Shown here one piece after another: positions 26,219 through 35,081 of a stretch of DNA of 44,887 nt. The notes below the pieces were generated by a model that ran no database searches, had not been told where the DNA came from, and was given only the letters and a program-made list of their open reading frames with translations. Position numbers and translations under genes: made by a program. Location of the stretch: positions 1 to 44,887 of the forward strand of contig JANJTQ010000004.1 in the NCBI GenBank assembly GCA_024711005.1, in the 5' to 3' direction. The DNA is from Opitutaceae bacterium. GTDB lineage: Bacteria > Verrucomicrobiota > Verrucomicrobiia > Opitutales > Opitutaceae. The first letter of the stretch is position 1. Each line of letters begins with the position of its first letter.

Positions 26219-26230
26219 TTGTTTAAACGC
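26219..26230. promoter_or_regulatory. candidate operator TTGTTTAAACGC
   Basis: Local-family palindrome with the core GTTTAAAC, placed between the stop of the upstream gene and the GH94 start at 26137. One arm is degenerate. I saw no partner 51 bp away. Confidence 0.6.
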
Positions 26231-26247
26231 CCCCCGGTCTCCGCGCG

Positions 26248-27153
26248 TCAGCGGCGCGACGGGTGGCGGCGGGGCGGGCGGATCGCCGCGCGGCGCGGCG
26301 CGACGGGCATCAGGAGTATTTCGGAAACCGCCACGCCCTCCCCCGCCAGCGGGGTGAGCTGCTCGATCTCGGTGAAATGGTTGTGCGCGATCCCCATGTA
26401 AACCTGCGTGACCATGCCCAGATCCGGCACGACTTCCGACATGCCGCGCATCTCCCCGCGTTTCAGGGTCAACCGATACCCTCCGATCTCCGCCACGATG
26501 TCTTGAGGCTGGACCGCGATCTTCTCGGCCACCACGCCCGTGTTACGCAACGTGATCTCGTCACCGTCGATTCGCGCCACCTCGGGCGAAACCTCCCGGT
26601 CGGTCAACAACCCGTCCCGTTTGTAGATCGGCGGCAACACATAGCCCAGGGCCAGCTCCGGGGTGATCCGCCGCTTCACCCGCACGACGGCGTCGGGCGG
26701 GATCTGCAGGATGTGGATGCCCTGAAACCGGGCGTCCGACCAGGACGCCATGCAATGCAACACCCCGCCGCGCCACTCGTAAACGCGGGTGAGCGCGGGA
26801 TAAGCCGGATCGGTATGCGGATGGACCACGCGTAACACCCCGCCTTCCGTCTCGATCCTGGCTGCGGGGCTGGTTTCCCAATCCGTGGGCGGCGGCCAGA
26901 CGACTTTCCAAGCCGTCTGCGGCCCCAGCCAAAACCGGTGGCCGCCCCACGAGAACTGGGTCTTGAACTCGGCGAACAACAGACTGTCTCCACCACCGGG
27001 AGGCGTCAGCGCGATCAGCCGCGCACGCTCGGCCGACACGACCGCGGTCCAGCCGCACGAGGACGATTCCCAGGCCGGCTCGCCCCGCCACTGTGTCGGC
27101 GTCCACTCTCCGCCGAACACCGACGCCGTCAGCACCACCACAAACGCGACCAT
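26248..27153 (-). CDS. exported hypothetical protein, mutarotase/DUF4380-like beta-sandwich
   Basis: The start at 27153 gives 301 residues opening with a short signal peptide (VAFVVVLTASVFGG); an ATG at 27237 is an alternative. Conserved-looking phrases are LLFAEFKTQFSWGGHRFWLG, VVWPPPTDWE, VVHPHTDPAYPALTRVYEW and LHCMASWSD. These recall DUF4380 and galactose-mutarotase-fold proteins, where a WGGH and a WPPP segment line a sugar-binding sandwich. No catalytic role can be named. The C-terminus is very basic (ending PPRRHPSRR). It lies between the two GH94 genes on the same strand, probably in the same transcript as the downstream-reading GH94-like gene at 27285. Confidence 0.55.
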   Translation of the reverse strand: MVAFVVVLTASVFGGEWTPTQWRGEPAWESSSCGWTAVVSAERARLIALTPPGGGDSLLFAEFKTQFSWGGHRFWLGPQTAWKVVWPPPTDWETSPAARIETEGGVLRVVHPHTDPAYPALTRVYEWRGGVLHCMASWSDARFQGIHILQIPPDAVVRVKRRITPELALGYVLPPIYKRDGLLTDREVSPEVARIDGDEITLRNTGVVAEKIAVQPQDIVAEIGGYRLTLKRGEMRGMSEVVPDLGMVTQVYMGIAHNHFTEIEQLTPLAGEGVAVSEILLMPVAPRRAAIRPPRRHPSRR

Positions 27154-27284
27154 GATCGCCCCGCGCCAACACTTCGGTCGCACACGTGTGCACGGCCGGA
27201 ACACGGCCCGATGCGGAGTCGAAAGGAAGGATAGCATAACGTGGAGAGCACGGTGCCGCTGCGACCGGCCTGCGGCAATCCTGG

Positions 27285-29642
27285 TTAATAGACAACAATG
27301 ATGCCGTAGTGTTTTTTTCCCCAAGGCAAAGTGCGCGAGGGTATAACTTCGCCATCCACCAGAATCCGCATTGTCTCACCGTCCGTCAGACCTCGCCGCA
27401 TCGCGATCACATAGGTGGATCCCCGGAACTGGCGGACCAAATTGGCTCCCGCCCAGCTGTCGGGCATGCACGGATTGATCAGCAATCCCTTGGGCGTCGC
27501 CCGCACGCCGAGAATGCCCTCGACCATCACCCAAAGCATCCACGGAGCCGTGCCTGTGGAGATGAGTCGGGTGGAGACGCCAAAGTCGGGCGCGCCCTCC
27601 ATACCAAAATACGAGTTGGGCACGAAGATGGGCGGCTGCGTGTTGCGGCTCGGCGGGTTGGCCGCGTTGAGCGGCAGGTTGCGGATGATCTCGCGCAACG
27701 CCGATTCGCCATCCCCGAGGAAACATTCGGCGTAGGCCTTGAACATCCCCGCGTGACAATACACGGACCCGTTCTCGGACGTGCCCGGCTGCTTCAGGCT
27801 GATCCGGCCCCAGGTCGGATTCCACCGGGTAAACGCCGGCTTGAGCACCAGCGAGCCCGCCGGCGTTTCCAGCGAACGGATCGCGGCCAGCGTCGCGTCA
27901 AGGCGGTCTTCACTCACGTAGCCCGCCATGATCGCCCACGTCTGGCTGTTGAGAAAAATCCGCCCTTCCTCGTCGCCCGACGTGCCGAAGGCCACGCCGT
28001 CGTCGTCAAATCCGGTGACATACCACGCCCCGTTCCAGCAGTGCGCATGCACGGCGGCGCGCAACTCGTCGTCGATTTGACGAAGCCAGTCCGCCTCCGC
28101 GATCAAACCGAGCGCCCCGGCCACCTCGCGCAATCGCTGCACGGCCACGCCGAGCGCACACGTGGTCCAGGTGGATTCGCCGCGGCCTCGACGTCCGGGA
28201 CCGTTGATCGGATCGGTCCAGTCGCCGTCGCCAAAAAGGCAAAGCCTGTGCGCCCCGCGACTGTCCGCCAGATTGCGCACCGCCCGCAGCAGGTGCTCAA
28301 ACACGGTCACCGGCCGGGCGTCGTCGCGAAAGGGGAACGTCTCACTCATGAAGTCGAGCGAGCCGTTTTGATTGGCCACGATGATCGAGCAGATAACCAG
28401 CCAGATGCCGCCGTCCTTGTAATCGAGCGAGCAGACTTCGTGCTTGTCGGAGTCGCCCTGGGTCCACCATTGGCGCAGGTAGCCGTCGGTGTTTTGCAGC
28501 GGCAGCCGGGTGCGGAGGTAGGCGAGCGCCGCCGCCGGATCGAGGAGCGCGTAACCCAGGAAGTCTTGCAGCTGGTTGCGGATCGGAAAGCCCGTCGCCA
28601 GCCGGTTGAGACGGGACTGAAACACGATCTGTTTTTGCAACCAGTGGTTAAAAAACGCGTTCAACATCGTATCCGGCGTCTCGATACGCAGGCCGTCGCG
28701 ATAGTTCGCCCAACCCGCCCGCACCGCCGCCAGAGCGGCGGCGAATGCCGCGGTGTCGGCCAACTCCGTTTGCAGCCGCCGCACGACCGTCTCCTCGCGC
28801 TCCACGCCGGCGCAAAACCCGATTTCAACACTCTCCCCCGCATCGAGCTCGATGCAGTGGTGCAACGCGCCGACCGGAAACTCCGCGCCGCATGCGTCGC
28901 CCGAACACGCGCCCGCGAGCACGGCGCGCGGCACCGCGGAAAAATCCGGTCCGCCAAAAAAACCTCGTTCGCCGGACTCGCCGGATGACGGTCTCCGCGT
29001 GCTGAACAGATACCTCAACGTGGCTTTGCCCCTGTGCTGCTCGTAACCTTCGTAGCGCAGATGATGCGGGAAATACCGGCTGAAACATGCACCGATCCCG
29101 GAATCATACCAGGCCTTCGCGTGCATCACCCCGCCGTCCTCAAACGGAAACACCGTGAACAAGGAAAGTCGCCGGCTCGATCCGGAGGTGTTTTTCAAAA
29201 CCACCGTCCACAGTTCCCGGCTTCCCGCCAGGGGCACAAAACCGCTCACCCGACTTTCGATCCCCAAACGCCGGCCCCGATACTCCGCCTGGGCCGGGGT
29301 GTGGATCGCCTCGTAGGCCTCCATTGTTCGGTTCAGCGGTCGGCAAGTCAGATTCCATACATCGCCGTCTTGTTCATCCTTGAGGTAGAAGTAGCGATAG
29401 GAAGCAGGGAGTTCCCGGCGCGGGTCGGCCAGCACGAGGGTGCGGCCCTGGGCGCATTGATCCAGCTCGATGTAATACTCCGGATTGAAGAGATAGTTTT
29501 TCCAATTCGCCGGCGGATTGGCGGTGAGCACGTGCAGCGCGGCATCGTCTTTTTCGAGACGAAACAACCCGTCTTCGGCGGAGACCAACGTGGCGGCGGA
29601 TTGGGAGAATTGAGGAATGGCGGAACGGTCGATTGTCGGCAT
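27285..29642 (-). CDS. second GH94-like glycoside phosphorylase
   Basis: The ATG with complement at 29640-29642 gives MPTIDRSAIPQFSQSAA and 785 residues, typical for GH94/clan GH-Q. The N-terminal sandwich has WKNYLFNPEYYIELDQ and FYLKDEQDGDVWNLTCRPL, and the barrel has LQDFLGYALLDP, WWTQGDSDKHEVCSLDYKDG and Asp474 in FGDGDWTDPINGPGRRGRGE, which aligns with the general acid. Late motifs are NSYFGMEGAPDFG and STGTAPWMLW. It differs from the first GH94 (DWTD, not DWND), so it should act on another disaccharide or oligosaccharide; beta-glucan or oligosaccharide phosphorylases are options. It follows the PEP-CTERM gene at 29782 across a hairpin. A fossil of its 5' end is found at 34832-34926. Confidence 0.83.
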   Translation of the reverse strand: MPTIDRSAIPQFSQSAATLVSAEDGLFRLEKDDAALHVLTANPPANWKNYLFNPEYYIELDQCAQGRTLVLADPRRELPASYRYFYLKDEQDGDVWNLTCRPLNRTMEAYEAIHTPAQAEYRGRRLGIESRVSGFVPLAGSRELWTVVLKNTSGSSRRLSLFTVFPFEDGGVMHAKAWYDSGIGACFSRYFPHHLRYEGYEQHRGKATLRYLFSTRRPSSGESGERGFFGGPDFSAVPRAVLAGACSGDACGAEFPVGALHHCIELDAGESVEIGFCAGVEREETVVRRLQTELADTAAFAAALAAVRAGWANYRDGLRIETPDTMLNAFFNHWLQKQIVFQSRLNRLATGFPIRNQLQDFLGYALLDPAAALAYLRTRLPLQNTDGYLRQWWTQGDSDKHEVCSLDYKDGGIWLVICSIIVANQNGSLDFMSETFPFRDDARPVTVFEHLLRAVRNLADSRGAHRLCLFGDGDWTDPINGPGRRGRGESTWTTCALGVAVQRLREVAGALGLIAEADWLRQIDDELRAAVHAHCWNGAWYVTGFDDDGVAFGTSGDEEGRIFLNSQTWAIMAGYVSEDRLDATLAAIRSLETPAGSLVLKPAFTRWNPTWGRISLKQPGTSENGSVYCHAGMFKAYAECFLGDGESALREIIRNLPLNAANPPSRNTQPPIFVPNSYFGMEGAPDFGVSTRLISTGTAPWMLWVMVEGILGVRATPKGLLINPCMPDSWAGANLVRQFRGSTYVIAMRRGLTDGETMRILVDGEVIPSRTLPWGKKHYGIIVVY

Positions 29643-29707
29643 CGGAGGAACAGAATAAAAACAGGAGGACAGGCGCGGGCGCGGGGGCCTTGCCTCGCGA
29701 CGACGCC

Positions 29708-29741
29708 AAAACAAAGGCGGAAGGGACAGGTCCCTCCCGCC
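29708..29741 (-). terminator. hairpin after PEP-CTERM gene, upstream of GH94-like gene
   Basis: On the minus strand a 12-bp stem (positions 29716-29741, one G-T pair) with a very small loop is followed by TTTGTTTT (29708-29715). It lies between the PEP-CTERM stop and the GH94-like start, so it may be a partial terminator that lowers enzyme expression relative to the PEP-CTERM protein. Confidence 0.7.
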
Positions 29742-29781
29742 TCGGGAAAACAAATGCTCGGACTAGACTAAGTCCCGGCGC

Positions 29782-30603
29782 TCAACACACCCGACGACGC
29801 CGGACGGCGGCGAGGCCGAGCGCCGCGAGACCGCCCAGCACCGCGTAGGTGGACGGCTCGGGAATCGTCGTCGCGGTGATGCCAAAGTTATCCATCCGGA
29901 TGGTATCGGTGAAATTTGAATTCAAACGCATGCCGACCTGACCGTCACCAATCGTGCCACCAACGGCCGTATAAGAGATCGACGAGCCAATTTGAGTGCC
30001 ACCGATGGTCCAAAGCGAAGCGACGAACTCCACATTGCCCCCGATGTCGGCCACCTCAAGTTTGACCGTGTAGCTGGTGTTCACCGAGGTCGCCGCGAAG
30101 GTTCCGGTGGCAGCCCCCACTTGCGTGCCGGTTCCGATGCCGTTGGTGACGGTGGCGTCCGCCCCGCTCCAGAGACGGAAGTCGGCGGAACCCGCGCCAT
30201 TGTTCAGTCGAAAGATACCGAGATACCCGGAGGTTCCCGAGTCATTGAGCTTGGTGTAGAATCCAATGGAGTTGTTCGCACTCGTGGTGCTGGCTCGGAA
30301 ATCAGCCTGGACAGTGAAGCTGCTGAACTTGTCGAGCGGCGTGCCGCCGGCCGTGCCCGCCAGGTTGCCGGTTCCGCCCGTTGATCCGGTGTTGTAGATG
30401 AGCGTCGTGGTTCCGACTGTGTTGCGCTTGATGGCCTGCAATGTCCCGTCGTAGGAAGTGGCCGAGTTGCCGATGGGCGACCAGAAGTTGTTCTGGTAGT
30501 CCGAAAGAACATCGAAATCGATGACGGCTGCCGACAGGGACGAGGCCGTGGCGAGGCCGGCGAGGAGCAGGAGGGACTTGATGATGTGGGATGGAGGTTT
30601 CAT
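29782..30603 (-). CDS. PEP-CTERM protein (copy A)
   Basis: From ATG 30603 the protein has 273 residues: signal peptide (KSLLLLAGLATASSLSA), a Gly/Thr/Ser-rich beta-sandwich of lectin-like character beginning VIDFDVLSDYQNNFWSPIG, and a C-terminal sorting region IPEPSTYAVLGGLAALGLAA followed by RRRR. The PEP motif, helix and basic end are the signal recognised by exosortase, which is not in the window. PEP-CTERM proteins become surface or matrix proteins. A close paralogue lies at 35082-35912; by eye about four of five residues agree, with a four-residue gap near residue 176. The candidate operator at 30747 stands upstream and the second GH94 gene is downstream. Confidence 0.88.
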   Translation of the reverse strand: MKPPSHIIKSLLLLAGLATASSLSAAVIDFDVLSDYQNNFWSPIGNSATSYDGTLQAIKRNTVGTTTLIYNTGSTGGTGNLAGTAGGTPLDKFSSFTVQADFRASTTSANNSIGFYTKLNDSGTSGYLGIFRLNNGAGSADFRLWSGADATVTNGIGTGTQVGAATGTFAATSVNTSYTVKLEVADIGGNVEFVASLWTIGGTQIGSSISYTAVGGTIGDGQVGMRLNSNFTDTIRMDNFGITATTIPEPSTYAVLGGLAALGLAAVRRRRVC

Positions 30604-30746
30604 GCGATTGCGGGTTTGGGATAAACTGGATGGTGCGGTCGGACGGAGCTGGGACGACCGACTCCTGTCTTGATGCTTCATTTCTACCCGCACCATTCCC
30701 GCACCAACAGCCGCCGTTGAATACGCATCCGGTTTTCACGCCGCGT

Positions 30747-30758
30747 TTGTTTGATCAA
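30747..30758. promoter_or_regulatory. degenerate candidate operator TTGTTTGATCAA
   Basis: Resembles the local palindrome with one changed base in the right arm. It is the counterpart of the perfect site at 36060 in the paralogous promoter, about 150 bases upstream of PEP-CTERM copy A. The second site found in the other copy is not recognisable here. Confidence 0.5.
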
Positions 30759-30788
30759 TTTCCCGGCGACACACCCCACTCGTCCGGA

Positions 30789-32777
30789 TCACGCCCCGAA
30801 ACACCGACTGACGGTCATTCGTGCATCGTCAGAATAAACCCGGATTTCGAAAATCCGGGTGTGATCCAGTCCGTTGGTGGCGTGGACGCGAACGCGCAAG
30901 GCGGTGGTCGAGCGGGATTCCGGAAGGACATGCGAGCGTCTCCGCTGGTAGTTGTCCCGCACCGAAAGGATAGCGCTCCAGCCGTCCGGCGATTCAATCT
31001 CCAGATCGTAGTCGCGCACGGTCTCCGGCTGGGGGCGCCCCCAGTGCATTTTTTCCGTATATCCGTCAGCCTGAGACAAGGTAAGCAGGCGGTGCATGCC
31101 GGTGTCGAAAATCAGGACAACCTCCCCGATGCGCACCGGCGCGGGCCAGCGAAGTTCCAGCCAGGCCGGCAGGCCGGCGGTCGGATCGCTCATCCAGCGA
31201 TGCGTGCCGGGGAACGCCCGATCAGGCGGCGCGCAGGTGCGCGGCAACAACGTCGTCTCCGGATCGGCGGAGTCCAACACGCGCATGCTTTGCTCCCACA
31301 GGTCGGCGGCGCCATCGGCGGCCGGGGGCGGGTGACCGTCGCCTTGCACGGCGCGGGTCTGGCCGGACAGGACGAGCGCGGGTTCGCCGCCGGGTTGGTG
31401 GCTGGAGGCGGCGACCTTCGCCCGGCGGGCGAGATCCTCCGCGTCCTCGTTGCGCACGCCGATCAGATAGGCGTCGTCCTGCAACAGGCGCTGGCGGATG
31501 GCCTGGAGCAGGCTCGGCGTGCGCGTGATGTCGGCCGCGTCGACCCCCTCGCGCAAGGCCAACGCGGCGGCGGTGCCGACGCCCTGGCCGACGGCGGCAC
31601 AGGTGGCCATGACGCGGGTGGAGGCGAAGGCGATGTGGCTGGCGGAGAGGTTGCGCCCCGCGAAAAAGAGATTTTTCAAAGTCGAGGCCACGCAGGCGCC
31701 CAGCGGAATGTCGTAGAGATAGGGCAGGTGGTTCTGAACGCAGGGCGGTGAATCGACGGCGTCCACACCCTCGGGCGGATGGAGGTCGATCGGCCACCCT
31801 CCGAAGGCGATGGCGTCGGGAAAGGAGCGCGATGAAAACAGGTCGCCTTCGGTGAGAACGTGCTGACCAAGAAAGCGGCGGCTTTCGCGCTTGCCGGGGA
31901 CGAAGCCGATCCACTCCAACGCCCACTGCGAGGCGTCGAGGCCGGAGTCGTTTTTGATGTGATGCCAGATGCCCAGCGCGATGGCCATGAGCTCGTCGCG
32001 GATGCGCTCGTTGTCCCTGATCGTGTCCAGGTGGCCTCCCCACTCAAGCCACCAGTAGCCGTATTCGAGACCGAGGTCGGAGCCCGCCTTTCCGAAGGGG
32101 CGGTGTTTGAAGTCGGCGGCGGTGAAGCGCCGCGCCCACGCGGGCGCCTGATAAGGCATGGGTCGTCCGTGTCGTCGCGCCTGAAACATGATCGAGGAAC
32201 CGAGGGTAAGTCCATCAGCCGCGGGCGGAGCGAGCGGCTCGGCGTATTCGTCGCGGCCTTCGCGCCCGTGACGGAAAGGGGCGCCGGCCTCCAGCCCCAG
32301 CCGACCGTCGCCGGTGCAATCGGCAAACAGGGTCGCCGAGATGACGAAGCGATCCTCGGTCGAGGGCCGCTCCGCCTTGACCTCGATGATGCGCCCGTCC
32401 TCGACCCGGGCCGACGTCACGGTCGTGTTGAGCAACAACGTGAGCGACGGCTCGGCCCGGCACAGGTCGTAAAGCATGAGGTCCATCATGTGGGGCGAGC
32501 GCTGCGGGTTGCGCACGGCCTGCTCAAGACGCATCTCCTCGATGATCCCGCCTTCGCGCGGCTCCAGCGAAAGCGGCAGCCCCGCGTTGAGTCCGGTGGC
32601 GCCGACGATGTGCATGCGGATCTCGCTGGAGGCGTTTCCACCGAGCACGGGGCGATCCTGACACAGGATGACGCGGGAACCGAGACGGGCCGCGGCGAGG
32701 GCGCAGCAAACGCCGGCCACGCCGCCACCCGCGACGAGCAGATCGCACTTCAATTCGTGTTCGTTTGTTTTTTCCAA
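30789..32777 (-). CDS. FAD-dependent oxidoreductase with C-terminal discoidin-like domain
   Basis: The 662 residues begin with the FAD-binding dinucleotide motif DLLVAGGGVAGVCCALAAAR, followed by VILCQDRPVLGGNASSEIRM, typical of the FAD_oxidored (PF12831) family found in carbohydrate loci of Verrucomicrobia, Planctomycetes and Bacteroidetes. A second FAD element is NLFFAGRNLSASHIAFASTR. The C-terminal 150 residues look like an F5/8-type C (discoidin) sandwich (AWLELRWPAPVRIGEVVLIF ... TRIFEIRVY). The family is thought to oxidise sugars or uronic acid derivatives, but individual substrates are rarely known. No signal peptide is present. It follows the heparinase-family gene by 45 bases and is probably co-transcribed with it. 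Confidence 0.82.
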   Translation of the reverse strand: MEKTNEHELKCDLLVAGGGVAGVCCALAAARLGSRVILCQDRPVLGGNASSEIRMHIVGATGLNAGLPLSLEPREGGIIEEMRLEQAVRNPQRSPHMMDLMLYDLCRAEPSLTLLLNTTVTSARVEDGRIIEVKAERPSTEDRFVISATLFADCTGDGRLGLEAGAPFRHGREGRDEYAEPLAPPAADGLTLGSSIMFQARRHGRPMPYQAPAWARRFTAADFKHRPFGKAGSDLGLEYGYWWLEWGGHLDTIRDNERIRDELMAIALGIWHHIKNDSGLDASQWALEWIGFVPGKRESRRFLGQHVLTEGDLFSSRSFPDAIAFGGWPIDLHPPEGVDAVDSPPCVQNHLPYLYDIPLGACVASTLKNLFFAGRNLSASHIAFASTRVMATCAAVGQGVGTAAALALREGVDAADITRTPSLLQAIRQRLLQDDAYLIGVRNEDAEDLARRAKVAASSHQPGGEPALVLSGQTRAVQGDGHPPPAADGAADLWEQSMRVLDSADPETTLLPRTCAPPDRAFPGTHRWMSDPTAGLPAWLELRWPAPVRIGEVVLIFDTGMHRLLTLSQADGYTEKMHWGRPQPETVRDYDLEIESPDGWSAILSVRDNYQRRRSHVLPESRSTTALRVRVHATNGLDHTRIFEIRVYSDDARMTVSRCFGA

Positions 32778-32822
32778 GATAACAGCGTGCGTTTTCCGGT
32801 TCGATTCGGCTTGTGGCGGCGA

Positions 32823-34646
32823 TCAGGAGGCCGGGATCAGGCGGGCTCTCGTGACGAACGAATGTTCGGGCTTTGAAACGCCGAACACCGCTCCCACGCG
32901 GCGCAGGCCGGGCTGCGCCGCATCGTAGGCGGCGGGCGGGCGCGAGGCGTCCTCGTCGACGATCTCCAGCGGGGCGTCGGCGATGAAGTCGATGCGCAGG
33001 GTCCTGCCCCCGTGGCGTAGCGTGACGCCGGTTACGTCGGTCTCCACCGCCGCGCGAGTCATCCAGGAGAACCGGTAACGCGCGCCGGGCGCGGCGCCCG
33101 CCAGTGTGTCGCCGATCACAATCGTATCCGACGATTCAATACGCAGCTCGCGATGCAGTCGCCCGGCCCGGCCGGCGTAAAGCGGAGTGAGGTCGATGAC
33201 CGCGGATTGCGTTCCGGCGGAGAAGCGATGCAACGTGGCGGCGGCGTTCTCGTCGGGCGGAATATCGTCGATGAGCGGGATGGAATGGCTGTGCGGTCCG
33301 AGCGCGTAAACGCTCCAGCGATCCTCTTCGAAAAGCCGCACGCCCGCCTGCTCAAGATCGTGATAAACCGGGGCGCCGAGGTCGGCGGTCCAGCGCACGC
33401 CGCCGAGTTCGAGGATGAAACCACCCGCGTCCATGTGGCCGTGGTGGCTGCGGGCGCGTCCGCCCTTGATGCCGGCGAAGAGCGATTCGCGACCTTCGCC
33501 GCGACGGAAGATCGCGAGCGGATTGACCCCCTCGGTGGCCCAGGCGGCGGGCGGCTGAACGGGGTCGGAGGCGGGATCGACGGACATCCACAGCAAAGCG
33601 AGCGCGAAAAAGGGATCGGGAAAGATGATGCGGCCGGGCCCCGTTGGCCCATCGTTCGGGAAGACGCGCAGGCGGGCGTGTTCGGTGGCGGCGACGCCCG
33701 GACGGGCGGTTTCGCGGGCGAACCAATACATGACGGGCAGAAACGTGCGTTTCTCGCGGGCATCGCCGTAGTTGAAAAAATCCCCGCCGGGACCGGTGAG
33801 TAAATTGACGACGTCCGCGCTTTGAAGAAAGGAGGCGTCAACCAAGTCGCCAAAAGAGCCGGTGGCCGTGCGGAGGGCCTCGGCGAGGAGAACGTGAAAA
33901 GTGGTGCCGTAGGCCCAATACGAAGGGCCCTCGGCGTAGGAGCCGGAGGGGGCATAAGTGTCGAGGATCCCGGAGACGTTGCGCCGGGCGCGGGCGATGG
34001 TGACCGAGGCGAGTTCGGATTCGTCCTCGGCAATGGCAAGGGCGGAGAGCGCGAGTCCCGTCTCGCAGACCTGCACCCAGTTGTTGTGCAGAGCGCGCCA
34101 GTGGAGTTGGTCGGAGTCGCCGGGTCGGAGCGCGTGCCTGACGAGGGCCTCGCGGATCGTGCGCCGGGACTCGGGCGAAAGGGTGTCGTAAAGCCAGTCG
34201 TAGCCGATGGCAACGCCGGCGGCAATCGTGGCGGTGTTGAGGAAGAACGAGGGGTTCCAGTCGGCAAAGGCGGCCACGGCGAGCATCTCCCGCTCGGCGC
34301 GGGCGGCCCATCTGGTTTCTCCGGTGAGCCGGTAAAGCAGCGCAAAGTTAAGGATGCGCCGGAGGGCTTCGCCTGCGGAGGGAAGCCGGAGACCGACGAA
34401 GATACGCTCGACGGGTGGCTCGGCGTATTCGCGTTCGGCGGTCTCCCGCAGGAGCAGAAAGGCGTCGCGCAACGGACCGGGCCGCGCGCTCCCCTCACGA
34501 ATGCGATCAAAGTCGCCGGCACTCGCGAGCAGACGAGGATGCGGAAGCGGTGGAGTACCGGTGACGGGAATTCCGGTCTTCGCAGTGACCGATCCGGGAA
34601 AGCGCATGGAGTGAAGAAGGGTTCTGACGACGACGAACGTGTCCAT
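32823..34646 (-). CDS. heparinase II/III-family polysaccharide lyase
   Basis: The start at 34646 (MDTFVVVRTLLHSMRF) gives 607 residues; the frame extends 15 bases upstream to a TTG. The N-terminal (alpha/alpha) barrel has ALHNNWVQVCETGLALSALA and the catalytic-region GSYAEGPSYWAYG. The beta-sandwich has the family motif HHGHMDAGGFILELGGVRW with a metal-binding and catalytic His cluster. Such lyases cleave uronic-acid-containing polymers (alginate, heparan-like, chondroitin-like or hyaluronan) by beta-elimination. No signal peptide is clear at the chosen start, so either it acts on imported oligosaccharides in the cytoplasm or the start is wrong. It leads the pair with the FAD oxidoreductase and carries a candidate operator about 115 bases upstream. 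Confidence 0.82.
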   Translation of the reverse strand: MDTFVVVRTLLHSMRFPGSVTAKTGIPVTGTPPLPHPRLLASAGDFDRIREGSARPGPLRDAFLLLRETAEREYAEPPVERIFVGLRLPSAGEALRRILNFALLYRLTGETRWAARAEREMLAVAAFADWNPSFFLNTATIAAGVAIGYDWLYDTLSPESRRTIREALVRHALRPGDSDQLHWRALHNNWVQVCETGLALSALAIAEDESELASVTIARARRNVSGILDTYAPSGSYAEGPSYWAYGTTFHVLLAEALRTATGSFGDLVDASFLQSADVVNLLTGPGGDFFNYGDAREKRTFLPVMYWFARETARPGVAATEHARLRVFPNDGPTGPGRIIFPDPFFALALLWMSVDPASDPVQPPAAWATEGVNPLAIFRRGEGRESLFAGIKGGRARSHHGHMDAGGFILELGGVRWTADLGAPVYHDLEQAGVRLFEEDRWSVYALGPHSHSIPLIDDIPPDENAAATLHRFSAGTQSAVIDLTPLYAGRAGRLHRELRIESSDTIVIGDTLAGAAPGARYRFSWMTRAAVETDVTGVTLRHGGRTLRIDFIADAPLEIVDEDASRPPAAYDAAQPGLRRVGAVFGVSKPEHSFVTRARLIPAS

Positions 34647-34705
34647 TGAAATGCCGGGCAATGACGAAGCGGGCCGCCCCTGCCCCCCAAAGAAGTCAGC
34701 ACCGG

Positions 34706-34717
34706 TCGCTTCAACGC
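34706..34717. promoter_or_regulatory. degenerate partner site for the operator at 34757
   Basis: TCGCTTCAACGC matches 8 of 12 positions of TTGTTTCAACAA, and its centre (34711.5) is exactly 51 bp from that of the good site at 34757. The match is weak alone; only the spacing raises it. Confidence 0.3.
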
Positions 34718-34756
34718 GAACAGATTCAAAATCGTCCCGGATGTCCCTTGTGGGTT

Positions 34757-34768
34757 TTGTTTAAACAT
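34757..34768. promoter_or_regulatory. candidate operator TTGTTTAAACAT
   Basis: Identical in sequence to the site at 22445. It lies upstream of the heparinase-family gene, between it and the pseudogene remnant. Confidence 0.65.
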
Positions 34769-34831
34769 CGCCCCCGGATGGCTTGGGGTTCGTGGCAAGC
34801 GCGTCAGCGGCGCACCGGATGTCGGCGCCGC

Positions 34832-34926
34832 GCCCGGGTGACCCCGTGCGGCGCGGCCTCCTCTTTTTCGAAACGGAACAGCCCGTCCGCGGGGGAGATC
34901 AACGCGACGGATGGCAGGAACGGCAA
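34832..34926 (-). pseudogene. fossil 5' end of a GH94-like gene
   Basis: Translated on the minus strand, this stretch reads PFLPSVALISPADGLFRFEK and then EEAAPHGVT. The start of the intact gene at 27285 reads PQFSQSAATLVSAEDGLFRL and EKDDAALHVLT, so about 30 codons are clearly homologous. Homology continues upstream into the leader, where the start codon has been lost, and stops downstream at about 34835. It sits immediately behind PEP-CTERM copy B, exactly where the full GH94 gene sits behind copy A. Confidence 0.8.
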
Positions 34927-35003
34927 GACGATCGCCCCGAATAAAACAGGTGACGAAAACCGAAGGGAACGCAGGCGAGGACGGGCCCTGCCTCGCGACG
35001 ACG

Positions 35004-35041
35004 CCAAAACAAAGACGGGAGGGGACACGGTCCCTCCCGCC
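35004..35041 (-). terminator. hairpin after PEP-CTERM copy B
   Basis: On the minus strand the stem GGCGGGAGGGAC with GTCCCCTCCCGTC is followed by TTTGTTTT. It is the counterpart of the hairpin at 29708 with one extra G and one mismatch. Confidence 0.7.
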
Positions 35042-35081
35042 TCGGGAAAACAAATGCTCGGACTAGACTAAGTCCCGGCGC

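Larger units (their letters stand above)
29708..30762 (-). repeat. paralogous unit, copy A (promoter, PEP-CTERM gene, hairpin)
   Basis: This stretch resembles 35004-36075. The first 100 bases beyond the hairpin, covering the 3' end of the gene, are almost identical in both copies, the coding parts are clearly homologous, and both promoters share CCGGTTTTCACG next to a palindrome. Identity seems to fall toward the middle of the gene. Confidence 0.85.

Noticed and set aside
32764-32770. TTTGTTT near the FAD oxidoreductase start
   Set aside because: It is part of the coding start (Lys-Thr-Asn codons) and has no second palindromic arm.
33116-35053. Alternative frame across the heparinase gene and its upstream region
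   Set aside because: Ser/Pro/Arg-rich composition; the heparinase frame shows the family motifs.
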